Assembly: GCF_945859685.1 (NCBI RefSeq)
Contig: NC_079147.1
Span: 141,818,645-141,882,644, forward strand
Length of the DNA: 64,000 nt
Source of the DNA: Eupeodes corollae
Taxonomy: Eukaryota > Arthropoda > Insecta > Diptera > Syrphidae
Direction of reading: 5' to 3'
A model generated the notes under the pieces. It saw only the letters and a program-made list of their open reading frames with translations. It was not told the DNA's origin and made no database searches. Both the position numbers and the translations under genes were made by a program. The number at the start of each line of letters is the position of its first letter. The stretch's first letter is position 1. Shown piece by piece: positions 23,710 to 34,721 of the stretch.

Positions 23710-23779
23710 GATGCATGTAATAATTTTGGAGGATGCATGTAATAATTTTGGAGGATGCATGTAGATAATAATTTTGGAG
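23710..23779. repeat. three-unit tandem repeat of about 22 bp
   Basis: GATGCATGTAATAATTTTGG followed by AG is repeated at 23710-23731 and 23732-23753 without change, and again at 23754-23779 with an insertion of four bases. The identical first two units suggest recent slippage. Confidence 0.85.
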
Positions 23780-23815
23780 GTTATGCCATTGGGCACAAAT
23801 TTGTGTTGAGTTTTT

Positions 23816-25305
23816 TTAACTTCCCATAGGAAGTTATTGTAATGGGTCCGATTTGTCAAATTGAAAATTTTGACATTTCTCGACGTTTCAAGCTCCCTAG
23901 AGTCGAAATAAAAGATTTTTAGAGAGATGTCTGTGCGTGCGTGTGTACGTACGTTCGTACGTCCGTACGTCCGTATGTCCGTACGTCCGTACGTCCGTAC
24001 GTCCGTATGTCCGTACGTCCGTACGTCCGTACGTTCGCGACGTTTTTTTCGTGGTCCATAGCTCGAGAACCAGAAGAGATATCGATTTCAAATAAATTTT
24101 GTTACACAGATAATAAGGCAGAAAGATGCAGAAAGGGCTCTCACGACAATTGCGTGGGTGGTTTTCTTACCATAGCGGTTTGAAAAAAAGGTGAAAATTT
24201 TGGTTAACCCTAAATATCTTACGAACCAAAAACGCTAGAGACTTGAATTAAATTTTATATAATATATTGTAACGTGACACAAAACAGGTATATTTTTTGA
24301 AAAAAATCAATATAACGGTTTTTTTATAAATCAATAAAACTGAAAAAAAAATTTTGTCACCTACAAAATTTTACGACTGAAATATGATTTCATCTGCAAA
24401 ACAATTTTATGCAACGAAAAATAACGTTTTTGACATCTGATAAAATTTTGAGAAAAATCGAATTGACAGTTTTTTTACAAAAAAATAAAAACCTAAAAAA
24501 AAATGTATAAAAGTTGGTGATAATTGATTTTCGACTCAAATATTTTTTCAAAACTTTGAGATATTGGCTTTAATTTACTTTTATCTTTCAAAAAATATTG
24601 TTGTCAACATTCAGTTAAAGTTTGAAAAAAATCGAATTGACAATTTTTTTTACAAAAAACTAAAAACCGAAAAAAAATTAACAAAAGTTGGTAAAAAATG
24701 ATTTTCGACTCAAATATCTTGTAAAAACTTTGAGATAATAGCATCTTACTAATTTTTTCTTAAAAGAAATATTGTTTTTAACATTAGGACAAATTTTGAG
24801 AAAAATCGTATTGACAGTTTTATTACAAAAAATAAAAAGCTAAACAAAAATCTATAAAAGTTGGTAAAAATTGATTTTCGATTAAAATATCTCTTCAAAA
24901 ATTTTAAATATTGGCTTCAAACTAATTTTATCTTATAAGAAATATTGTTTTCAACATTTGGTAAAATTTTCAAAAAATCGAATTGACAGTTTTTTTACAA
25001 AAAATAAAACCCTAAAAAAAAAACAATACTAAAACTTGGTAAAAATTTACTTTCGGCTTAAATAGCTTTTCAAAAATTAAAAATATTGGCTTCAAACTTA
25101 TTTTATTTCACAGAAAATATTGTTTTCAATATTCCGTAATTTTTATATAAAAATCCAACAGTCCGTTTTTTTCATAAAAAAATAAAATCTACAAAAAATA
25201 GTACGAAAATTTGGTAACAATTGATACGAGTACTTTTTAGCAAGACAAATCGACAGACGGGATGGGAAGTTATCAGCGTGGGTCACATCCCAGCCTCTTT
25301 TTTTG
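23816..25305 (+). repeat. family E dispersed element, copy E4 (longest complete copy on this strand)
   Basis: The reference copy. Left end TTAACTTCCCATAGGAAGTTA with a perfect 7-bp palindrome arm. Right end CATCCCAGCCTCTTTTTTTG at 25285-25305. A subterminal TAACTTCCCAT near the left end is matched by its inverse ATGGGAAGTTA at about 25262-25272, and GGGATG (25258) pairs with CATCCC (25285). The left block has GTGTACGTACG, an expanded octamer array (about 23945-24035), the shared short frame (23941-24183), and AATATATTGTAACGTGA. From about 24430 to 25200 there are five units with AATTGACAGTTTTTTTAC at about 24461, 24635, 24809 and 24981 and a shortened one near 25153, giving a period close to 173 bp. 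No transposase or reverse transcriptase frame is present. Confidence 0.88.
23943..24037. repeat. octamer microsatellite array GTCCGTAC inside E4
   Basis: Runs of GTACGTCC/GTATGTCC repeated about ten times. The same place in E1, E2, E3 and E5 carries only a short GTACGTACG-type tract, so this is a local expansion. CpG-containing octamers are unusual in this AT-rich setting. Confidence 0.85.
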
Positions 25306-28149
25306 TATTAATTTATAAACAAAGCCATTTGTTGGATTTGTTCGATATTGGAATCTTTGGTTCCAGAGAAATTTAGGGTCTACCAATTTTTTAATTTTTT
25401 GGAAACTCTTAAATTTTGTTTAAAAGTATTTTTTGATGTCCGTAGATCGATATCTCTGACTGTTCTTAAAATATCTCCAACGAAATATGGTATTCATAGA
25501 CTAATAAAATAAAACACCCTTTAATATAAAACTGTGTTAAGTACTAAACTAACTTTAATTTATTAATCAAAGACAACACAACTTATTACTTCTTACTTAT
25601 GCATTTTCCTATATAAGTTTATTTCGCACTTTATAGCTTTAAGGAATTTACCGCATCCATAAATCTATTGTCATATTTAAAGATGGGAAATAATAATAAC
25701 TGTTGGACCTATTTTCTTTTCTTAAAAACCCTAAACAAAACTCTAGATAATGACCATGAAATAGGCCACTACCAACCAACCATCAAACCGACATCATCAC
25801 TACAATGACGTAACAGCCTTAACCACAACATCATCATTATAAATGCATAATAGCGTGCGCGAGTTTGAATAAGATAGTTATACAGGCGAGAGACGGGACG
25901 GTTAACAACGAACGTTATCATTATATTGTCGTTCGGTCGTCGTCGCTCGTCTTACATATACTTGGTATGGTACCTATTTTTAGTTTGGCTTAGTTTGGTT
26001 GGATGAAGATGAATAATTTTCATTCTCCTCACTTGGAAATAGAAACCTTAAAACTTTCTTCCTTCACGACCTATAACGAGGACAATTTTCCACTGCTCTT
26101 CTCTCTATCTACGACTACGATGACGACGGCAACGTAGACAACGGACAACCATAGTAGACAAAATTATCCCACCTTTAAAAAACCCACCAACTCCAGCGGT
26201 CGGTCCCTCTAACCACCTCATCAACCAACAGATGCATCATCAAACACCAGAAAATATAGCAAGATGAAAATCTCTTAAGCACTCGAGCAGCTTCCAAGTA
26301 TCCTCTACGCGGCCGTTTTTCTTCCTCATCGTCCGTCGTACATCGTCGTCCGTTGTCGTCGTTCATCGTGTCGTAGTCATCGCCGTCGTTGTTGTAAATA
26401 TATAGTCGTAGTCGTCATGATACACATTAGAGGAGAGCGAAAGAGGAACCCACATCAGGCTTGCCGCAGAACAACGATTTGTTTTCATCCCAAACATTGT
26501 CGGTCTTAACTTTTCAGAACGCGGCCCGGGGTGGCATTTTTTGTGGTTAAGAAAGGTACCCATGTAGATTTATCCATAGCAGAGAGACAGGACAGAGTAA
26601 GAGAAAGAAGCACCCAAAAGCTGGCGCTCCATGCTCCATCATACTGACTGTAATAAAATGTATAACGCAATACAAAAATGAACAAAACAAAAAAAGTAAA
26701 AGAAAAATCAGAATAATAACGGTAAGGGAACCCAACAGCAGAAGCAGAGAAGAGTAATCACACAACAACCCATTTGGACGCGACTCGTCGTCATTTACGG
26801 AAATCTCTGTGAGCTCCTCTATATAAAGGAAGGAACGTAGGAAGGCACCACACCATCCGCTCCGCACTCACAATCCCTCCATCCATTGCTACTTTGGAAT
26901 TCGGATTACAGCGACGGGTATTAGGAGAGTCGTATGGTGCTGGTACTGGTGATCCTTACCTAGTTCTAGTTATTCTAAACCGTTGGGTATGGCAACCCAC
27001 CACCACAAACAGTACTAAAGAACCAGAAGATGAATAGCTTTACTAGCCAAGCCAGGCTGCTTTACCCACCAGCGCACATACCGCCATCATGTGTATATTT
27101 ATAGAACCAACACACAATCCCGTATGAGTCTGCTATGAACCGCGCTATATGTTACGTATAAAGTGCCGAAGGACGACTGTGATTTTTGTTCATCTGACTT
27201 AAGAGTTTTTGGTGAAAAATTCATTAGCTATTACCTAACGTATAGAGCGTAGGAGAGTGGGTGGTGGGTTTAAAATAAACCCAGACGTATCATCGTAACG
27301 TATATAGTATCAATTGGGACTATAACCATACCAAAAAAAAAGTAACCATCGATAAAGTTTTGCCTTGGAGATTGAAAGACCTTAGAGAGGGAGGTGAGAA
27401 CATGAGAGACATTTTTGGAAACTATCAACTTTTTCAACAAAAAGCTTAGCAGTCATTACAATACTTTTTATACAATTTATCGATTTTCGCAGGACTCATT
27501 TTGGGAGTCCTAAAAGTAACTTGATTCACGATGTGCTTATTAACCCAAAGCCAATTAATAAGCATCTTCCATATTATTCTTTTTTTTAAACTCAACCCAC
27601 ATATAAGATAAAAAAAAGGGGGACCGTTTTTGTAGTGAAATTCAATTGAATTCAAATAAACATCTCGATCTTTGACATAAAGATTCTCGTGAGCAAAAAT
27701 AGCTGGTATGCAAAAAGACTTAACATTTAAGTTTAATTAATAATTTGGAGCCTTAACATCATCTTCACAAGGCAATATTGGCTGCAAGCTGTTTTGACAA
27801 GTGGCATAATGCTCACACATAAATGATGTTGTGGACCCAAGGGCGTATACGCACTATTTTTCTTATTGTATCAATATTATTTATTAACTTCCCATTTAGG
27901 TGTTTTTAACTTATTGTATTCTATTCGATTTATAGGATTCAACATTTGTAACATTTCTCAACTAAGTCTATTATTACGACCATAAGACAGTCAAGTGTCA
28001 CCTACTCAGTAAACAGATGCATTTTTTACAAGTGCAGCTGTTATGATGATGCCTGTAGAAAAAGCAGAGATATATATTTTAAATAGTTGAAACTCTTTAG
28101 GAAAACTAACAACTCAGCCTTGAAATATATTTATCTGCATGCGAATAAT
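25306..28149. other. unique non-coding region, rich in GTC/GAC triplets; possible regulatory sequence
   Basis: No transposon motif across almost 3 kb, unusual for this window. From about 25850 to 27330 the base composition is higher in GC and contains many GTCGTCGTC and ACGACGACG runs (for example 25923-25945, 26108-26135 and 26325-26410), a CGCGGCCCGGGG patch at 26520 and purine-rich runs. Minus-strand frames of 66-106 codons here are made of the triplet repeats and lack domains. The profile suits a gene's upstream or intronic control region, but no start site, TATA box or exon can be assigned with confidence. Confidence 0.4.
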
Positions 28150-28922
28150 ACTTATAAGGACTTATGGATCTATAAAAAAACAACAATATGTGCATCAAAG
28201 AACTAGACACTCCGTTCTCAACGCCAGAGCTACTTTTTGCCATAGAAAAAATTAAAAACAATAAAGCTTCGGGTTTAGATGGCATCACAGCCGAGTTTTT
28301 GTAAAATGCCAGCTCACAATTTTTAGAACATAATATATTATTCCTACTTAACCGAGTGTTCAACAACGAAGAAATACCAAAGAATTTCAAAGAGTCATCC
28401 ATAAAAATGGAAATCCTAGTCTCCCCGAAAACTACACAGATATCTCTGTTCTCAATTCATTACGAAAACTGTTTACTCAGATGCTATATCTTAGACTTGT
28501 TCCTTGGGTTGAAACAAGCTGGGTTTCGAGGTAACCTCTCTACAGTTGCTCAAATTTGTACTCTAACTAATGTCGCTAAACGTTTTTTGGATAAGAAAGC
28601 TTATCTCTATGCTTTTTTGTAGATTTTAAAGCTACCTTTGATACTATAAACAGAAAACTATTACTTTTCAAACTAGCAGGTGTTGAATTATCACCAACAT
28701 TTTAAAAAATATATGAAGAACATTTTTTAAATACAACAGCGGTAGTTTCAAATGGTAGAATCTCTTCGCAGAAATTTAAGACGGAAGTCGGGTCCCGCAA
28801 GGTTGCATTTTGAGTCCTTTGCTCTTGTCACTTTTCATTAACGACATTGGAGACAGTGTTTCAGGGGGTGTATATTAGAATGATTTGCTTATTAAGGTGC
28901 TATTATGTGCCTCGGATATGGA
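28150..28922 (+). pseudogene. jockey-like LINE reverse transcriptase relic
   Basis: Part of a reverse transcriptase from a non-LTR element clearly different from the RTE copies. In shifting frames: CIKELDTPFSTPELLFAI, KIKNNKASGLDGITAEFL, ENYTDISVLNSLRKLFT, QAGFRGNLSTVAQI, VDFKATFDTINRKLL, FKTEVGSRKVAF, a damaged LFINDIGDSV block, and finally DLLIKVLLCASD, where the YADD catalytic motif would stand and is destroyed. Stops and frame changes occur throughout. It is cut at about 28922, where an RTE copy begins. The element at 46150-47816 appears to belong to the same group. Confidence 0.75.
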
Positions 28923-31488
28923 CAGATTCACTGTTGACAAACCACACAAACGAAATAAGGACAACGACCTTCGGATATGTATTTGGAATGTTAGGTCCCT
29001 TAACAGACCACGTGCAGCCGAACAATTAGCGGAAGCCCTAAACTGCTGCAAGGCAGATATTACCGCCATCCAAGAAGTGCGATGGGATAGATCGGGCAAA
29101 CACAAACTAAAAGACTGCGATATATACTACTGCGACTGCTACCGAGAACAAGGACATCGTCTATATGGGTGTGGATTTGTTGTTGGAACTAGACTCAGGC
29201 AAAAAGTTTTGAGCTTCAACAGAGTGAGCGAGCGCATCAAAACAATCCGCATCAAAGCTAAATTCGCCAACATAAGCCTAATATGCGCGTATGCCCCAAC
29301 AGAGGAGAAAGATGAAGACACCAAAGACATAGTCTTCGAGCTCTTGGACAAGACATAAGCGCAGTGCCCTTTTTATGACATTAAAATTGTCTTAAGAGAT
29401 TTTAATGCCAAGCTAGGAAGAGAAGACATCTTTGGTGGCATAATCGGGAGATACAGCCTGCACGACACCAACTCCGACAACGGATTCAGGCTTGTCTATT
29501 TCGCAGCGGGGCGAGACATTCTGGTAGCTAGTACGCAATTCACACATCTCAATATCCACAAGGGGAAATGGAAATCTCCTGATCAATCAACCGTCAACCA
29601 GATTGACCACATTGCAATCGACGGACGAAACTTCTCCAGTATACAGAATATCCGAACATTCCGTGAGGACAACGTTGACTCGGACCACTACCTCGTTGTA
29701 GCCAAGGTACGCATATCCCGATCCAAGCCAAAACAAGGAAGTACTGTGAGAAGATTCGACGTAAGACGGGTTCAATCGCAAGAGACTGCCATGTCCTTTT
29801 CCGATCGAACCTCTTAAGGATCCTATGCTGCCTGCATTAAGCATTGAAAAATAGTGGCAACATTGCCTTGGTTTCACACAGCTGCCACAGCGAAACCCCT
29901 GGTTTGACGACGAATGCCGGCAAGCTCACGCAGCGAAACAACAGACATACAAAACGGCGCTGCACAGGAGGACCAGAGCCGCTCGCAAGCTCTACGAGCA
30001 GAAGAGGAGAGAGGAACACCGGATTCTTAGATGGAAAAAAAAGAGAACATGAGAAACACGCGATCAAGGAGATAGAGGGATGCCACAACAGAAATGAGGT
30101 TCGTTAATTTTAACAAAAGGTAAAAAAAAACCTACCAAGGGTAAAAGCCACGAACCGAAGCCTGTAAAGACGATCAGGGGAACATCGTAGTGAACCACAG
30201 TCTATGTTGAGAACATGGAAAGACCACTTCTCCAAATTATATAACGATGATGACGAACCCAATTCCGCTGTAAGGGAGATAGAACCACTCAACCTCGGCG
30301 ACGCAGATCAACAATTCCGCCTACCCGACCTATATCTAAACTTAAGTCAAACAAAGCTGCTGGAGCTGACGGTATCGCTGCCGAAGCAGTGGGCGATGAC
30401 TTGCTACGGAGCATGCACCAACTCATCTGCAAAATATGGTCGGAAGAAAGCATGCCCGATGAGTGGAATCTCAGCATAGTGTGCCCGATACATAAGAAAG
30501 GAGACCCTCTAAACTGCGCCAACTACAGAGGCATCTGTCTCCTTAACATTGCGTAGGTATAAGATCCTCTCTGCCGTATTATGTGAACATCTGAAGCCAT
30601 TCGGCAACAACCTGATTGGTCCTTATCAGTGTGGCTTCAGACCAGAAAAGTCCACTATCGCACGACGCCAGATTTTAGAAAAAAAAAACTAGGAACTTCA
30701 AATCGATACCCACCATCTCTTTATCGATTTTAAAGCCGCGTATGACAGCATCTATAGGGAAGAGCTCTATCGAGCAATGTCTAGTTCTGGCATCTCTTTC
30801 AAAATTATCCGTTTGTGCAGAATGACGATGGAGAATGTACGCTTCTCTATCAAGGTCGGAAAAGATCTTACCGATGCATTTGATGTCAAAAAAGGTTTTA
30901 GACAAGGCGATGCACTGTCATGTGACTTCTTCAACATTGTTCTGGAAAGAATTGTGCAAAACTCAACAGTCAACACTGGAGGCACAATCTTCCAAATGTT
31001 CATACAATAACTTGGATACGCAGATGATATTGACATAATTAGAAGATCAAAGCGTGATGTCAGTGGAGCGTTTTTGAGCATTGCGACGGAAGCAAAGAAG
31101 ATGGGTTTAGTGGTCAATGAGGGCAAGGCCAATTACATGCTGTCATCAAAAAAGGACACTGAACAACGACGTCTTGGACAAAACGTCACCATGCACAGTT
31201 TCGAGGTAGTTAAGGACTTTGTCTACCTAGGCACCGCTATTAACAGACAACGATAGCAGTGTGAAATCGAACGAAGAATAACTCTTGCAAATCGCTGCTT
31301 CTTTGGACTTAGAAGGCAATTGAGAAGTAAAGTCCTCTCTCGAGCATCTAAAATATTGTATAAGACACTTATCATCCCGGTTCTCGCTTATGGCGCTGAG
31401 CCCTGGACCCTGTCAAAGAATGATGATAACGTCTTAGGATGCTTCGAGCAAAAACTTCTTCGGGTGATTTTTGGTCCCGTACGCATAA
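28923..31488 (+). mobile_element. RTE-clade LINE copy with endonuclease and reverse transcriptase, inactivated
   Basis: 5'-truncated copy that begins just inside the endonuclease. The frame 28885-29358 (its first codons belong to the preceding LINE) shows LRICIWNVRSLNR, ITAIQEVRWDRSGKHK, GCGFVVGTRL and YAPTEEKDEDT, the apurinic-type endonuclease that nicks the target. After a TAA, other frames continue with DFNAKLGREDIFGG, NIHKGKWKSPDQST, QIDHIAID and SDHYLVVAKV. Then come the basic linker (about 29990-30170) and reverse transcriptase blocks: NSAVREIEPLNLGDADQQFR, an internal loss around 30335-30390, NCANYRGICLLNI, GFRP, DFKAAYDSI, GFRQGDALSCDFFNI, YADDID at about 31015-31032, and YLGTAIN. 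It stops at about 31488 in RVIFGPVRIN, where a SINE follows. Several frameshifts and stops make it inactive. Confidence 0.9.
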
Positions 31489-31783
31489 ATAGTAGTAGTT
31501 AGTGCGTTGGACTGTCATGCAAGGGGTCTTGGGTTCAATCCCTGCCTGTGCCACCTTAATAAAAAAAAAATTAGTTTTCGCGGGTACTAAAGAATGCAAG
31601 GAATTGACAAATCCTTCAAGAGTAATTCTTGTCATGAAAAAGTGCTTTTTCAATTTAGCTGTTCGGATTCGGTCTAAATTCCATTGATGACAACAGTACT
31701 CGCCCACAGGAATGGTTGAGAGTTGTAAGTCAATAGGTCTTGGTTCACAACGGACTGTTGCGCCATCCAATTTATTTTATTTA
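31489..31783 (+). mobile_element. tRNA-derived SINE, copy 1
   Basis: The head resembles a tRNA: TAGTTAGTGCG, then TTGGACTGTCATG, a perfect pol III B box GGTTCAATCCC (about 31531-31541) and CTGTGCCACC. A body follows (GGAATTGACAAATCC, AGAGTAATTCTTGTCATGA, AAAAGTGCTTTTT, GTTCGGATTCGG, ACTCGCC, GGTTGAGAGTTGTAAGTCA, ACGGACTGTTGCGCC), and the element ends in ATTTATTTTATTTAAAAAAAAA. The first 20 or so bases of the head differ from copy 2. It sits exactly at the 3' break of the RTE copy. Such elements are transcribed by RNA polymerase III and moved by LINE proteins; the partner LINE is not known. Confidence 0.82.
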
Positions 31784-31859
31784 AAAAAAAATTGTTTGGT
31801 GATTTGTTATTTTAATATTTTGTGACCTTCTACAGTGCTCTATACCTCTCCCACTCATA

Positions 31860-31957
31860 AACCACATCCTTACACACTTAAAATGAATTATTTATTTCTA
31901 GCAAAATATTCTTTAGACATTTTTATATGACAAAGCAACGTTTGTCGGGTCAGCTAG
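31860..31957 (+). mobile_element. Helitron-like 3' terminus
   Basis: GACAAA-GCAACG-TTTGTC (31929-31946) forms a 6-bp stem hairpin, followed seven bases later by CTAG (31954-31957) and a T. A short hairpin a few bases before a CTRR end, inserted before T, is the defining 3' end of Helitron rolling-circle transposons. The upstream part has no Rep/helicase coding and the 5' end (usually TC) was not located, so the left boundary given is arbitrary. It could be a non-autonomous element or a terminal fragment. Confidence 0.5.
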
Positions 31958-34158
31958 TTTATTTATTTTGTCTGTATTGTTTCTTTTTAAATAATCTGTA
32001 TAAAAAGAAATGGAAAATATTTGTTCTTATTTTTAGTTAAGTTATATTTAAGTTTAGAAAAATTCAATTGAATTTTTTTTTACAAATCACAAAAAACTAC
32101 AAAAACAAAGGTTTCCGGTTAAGTAAGATATAGACTTAATTTTGTTTAATTTCAAACAAAATTGTGTTATTAGTATTTTGGAAAAATTTGCATCCCAACC
32201 CCTTTTTCAATTTCAAAATTGACCCACCTTTAATGGAGACCTTTTGTATATTAAAAACTTTTTAACTCCTTAAGACTCATTTTCTGTAAAAAATGGAAAC
32301 GGAGCATATGATTTTTTAAGATTCTTTCAATTTCTCTGACGACGACAAACGCACCCTGTATAGTGAAAATATCGTTGTTGATTTTTTTTTATAAAAGTCG
32401 TCCTTCTGTCTCGAGTTCTTTTTTTTTCTAGCGTATATTTGAAATTATTATTAAAGAAAGATGGAACATGAAAATCAAAGTTTAATTTCCACTTTATTTC
32501 ACGATATTTTCTCGATGGCGTGTTAACTTCAGTTATTTATGCATCAAAGGCAGACTTAAACACATATACTCGTATTTGTTAGCATTTTTGTACCCATACT
32601 TTTATAAAATGTCTACTTTATTACCAAAATCCCATTAGTTTGACAAAGAATCGATCAAACAATGAATGATGATTATACCATAGGTAGGTATAATGTACAG
32701 GAGTTATGAACCTTCAGCTTCTACCTATGAATGTTCTTAGGTAGGACTTTCAAGTCTGTTTTTTTTTTTACCAAAAAAATATAAAATACCATCGCACTTA
32801 AATCACTTTTATTTTATATCCATTTTTGTTCATACAGAAATTCTAACAATTTTTTATTCATGAATTATCTATATAACATGTACGACGTATACGTACCGTA
32901 AATACATACAATGTTGTACAACGTTATAGGGGTGGGGGTAGCAAAGCAGCGAAGAAGGAATAGTTTATTATTTATTAATAACAAACAAACATTTCCACGG
33001 CAACGACTTTAGGTGCCACTGCCACAACAGAAAACGACACCGAATGGGTTACAAAATATAAAAAGGGGATTGTTTGTGGGATGAAAATAAATGAAAAAAA
33101 AAAAACAAAATTTTGAATAAGGTTGAAAACCATCCCCATAAAAAGATACCTACCTATAAAACACCATACATGAAGGTAAAATTATTGTTAAAAGGTATAT
33201 TGGCAGCTAAAGAGGGGTTGAAGTTGAATTAAACTCACAATCACAAGAGAGGGTAATATTTTCTCTCAGAGAACCGCACTTAAGTAAGTACTGCGCAAGG
33301 CCTTACAAAAATGGCTCTTTCGTTTTTCAACATGTGCTCATAATTTAATAAGTTTTGTATCTTTTCACTCAATTCAGGTGTTTTATATGAAAAGAATATA
33401 GTAGCAGGTGTATCAATCATCATGATGTAAGCATCAAAATTGAGAATATTATTCAGTTGGAATATATAAGAGTAGTGGATTGTATGTGGAACGTATTCGG
33501 TATGTTTGGTGTGTTACCATGGATATCTTTTTCATTGGAAAAATTAAACACAAATCTACACGCAATTTATATTATTTATATTTTTTTAATACACAAAACC
33601 ATTATAAACAAAATGAATATATATGACAACGACTATGACTATGACTAAGATTATGACTACTTTGTTTAGGATAATTATCTTTAAAAATATAAGAAGCACT
33701 TTACCATGACATGTCATTCTATCATCAAGCAGTAACAGTAACATCAGTATAAGCAACATCTATAGGAGGAATATAACAATCCTGCTAGCTATTAACTCCT
33801 GATGGCTAAAATTACGAAAAAGAAAACATACTGCACATACATACCATAAATATAATACGGATAATGTGTCACACATGAGTTGGCGTTTCACCTGGTTGCC
33901 CATTTATTTATTTTTTATTCCTTAAAATGGGTAATTTTCTACTTCGTATTTCGTTTTTTTTTTTAATTAACACTCTTACATAGTTTTACACTTTTGATGT
34001 TGTCTTGTTGTAGATACATTTATGCAGGCATAATAAAACCTACCTATAACTTACTATAAAGAATATTCTCTTCGGCTCATGTTCATTTGGCGAAACGAAA
34101 CCGGCCTAAAAACAGTCCGAAATGGGAATAGGGGGAATACACAATACACACGTCCAAG
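31958..34158. other. AT-rich non-coding stretch
   Basis: No gene recognised. A (GACTAT)n-like run at about 33620-33655 is a microsatellite. Frames of about 60 codons here are AT-driven. Confidence 0.4.
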
Positions 34159-34161
34159 TAA

Positions 34162-34179
34162 TACATTAGGGTGAGTCAA
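34162..34179 (+). repeat. possible left terminal inverted repeat
   Basis: TACATTAGGGTGAGTCA here is matched in inverse orientation, with one difference, by TGACCCACCCTAATGTA near 37898-37914. Both are flanked by TA on the outside, the target duplication of Tc1/mariner-type elements and many MITEs. The interval between them (3.7 kb) holds nested insertions. Confidence 0.4.
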
Positions 34180-34462
34180 AATGAGAATTTTGTTTGGATT
34201 TTTAAAAAGGCGCTAAATGGAATGGTAAACTTATACGTTAGGTTTTATAACATATCAAAATTTCACATAGAGACATTCAAAGGACAAGTAAACATGAGTC
34301 AGTTGGTAAGCTTTCCACAATCAGAACGATGTCGATTGTTAAAATGAGGAAGCACACTGTTGGGTATGATGTTCTCAGTTCTGAGTTTCTACGAGTATAA
34401 GATCAGTATTACTATGTGTACTAAATTACAACAATCATCCGCTACTGTCAAATGGCCTAAAT

Positions 34463-34721
34463 TGATAGGCAACGATAATAGATAGAAAAGCAGACAGCAC
34501 CTAATGATATGCTACTAATAAGTGTTATTAAAAAAAAACATAGCTGATCGAACGTTCGACTGAAAGCGGATATACTCGAATGAGCTGTAGCTTAAAACAC
34601 TCTCTAGCCTCGTAATTACCTCTACACAAAAGATTATATCATAACATTGCTCCGTTGCGCGTCAAGGACAGACAAACAAGCAAACAAACAAACAAAAAAA
34701 CAAACAAACAAATTGACTTTT
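34463..34721 (+). repeat. (CAAA)n-tailed dispersed repeat, copy 2
   Basis: Shares with copy 3 the opening GATAGGCAACGAT, then AAAGCAGRCAGCAC, TAATGATAT and a later GAGTT/GAGCT block, and with copies 1 and 3 the closing ACACTCTCTAGCCTCGTAAT, ACACAAAA, TTGCTCCGTTGCGC and AAGGACAGACAAACAAGC followed by CAAA units (34681-34711). It has no coding potential. The left end is set where similarity to copy 3 begins. Confidence 0.7.

Noticed and set aside
11295..25305. Regular spaced repeats as a CRISPR array
   Set aside because: Units are about 173 bp, diverged and without short spacers, and the DNA is eukaryotic.
26547..26867. Minus-strand frame of 106 codons with hydrophobic runs
   Set aside because: Leu- and Phe-rich translation of a purine-rich strand; no conserved motif, no exon signals.
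31489..31560. Possible functional tRNA gene
   Set aside because: The head has a B box, but the flanking body and tail shared with a second copy show it is a SINE; the acceptor stem cannot be formed convincingly.
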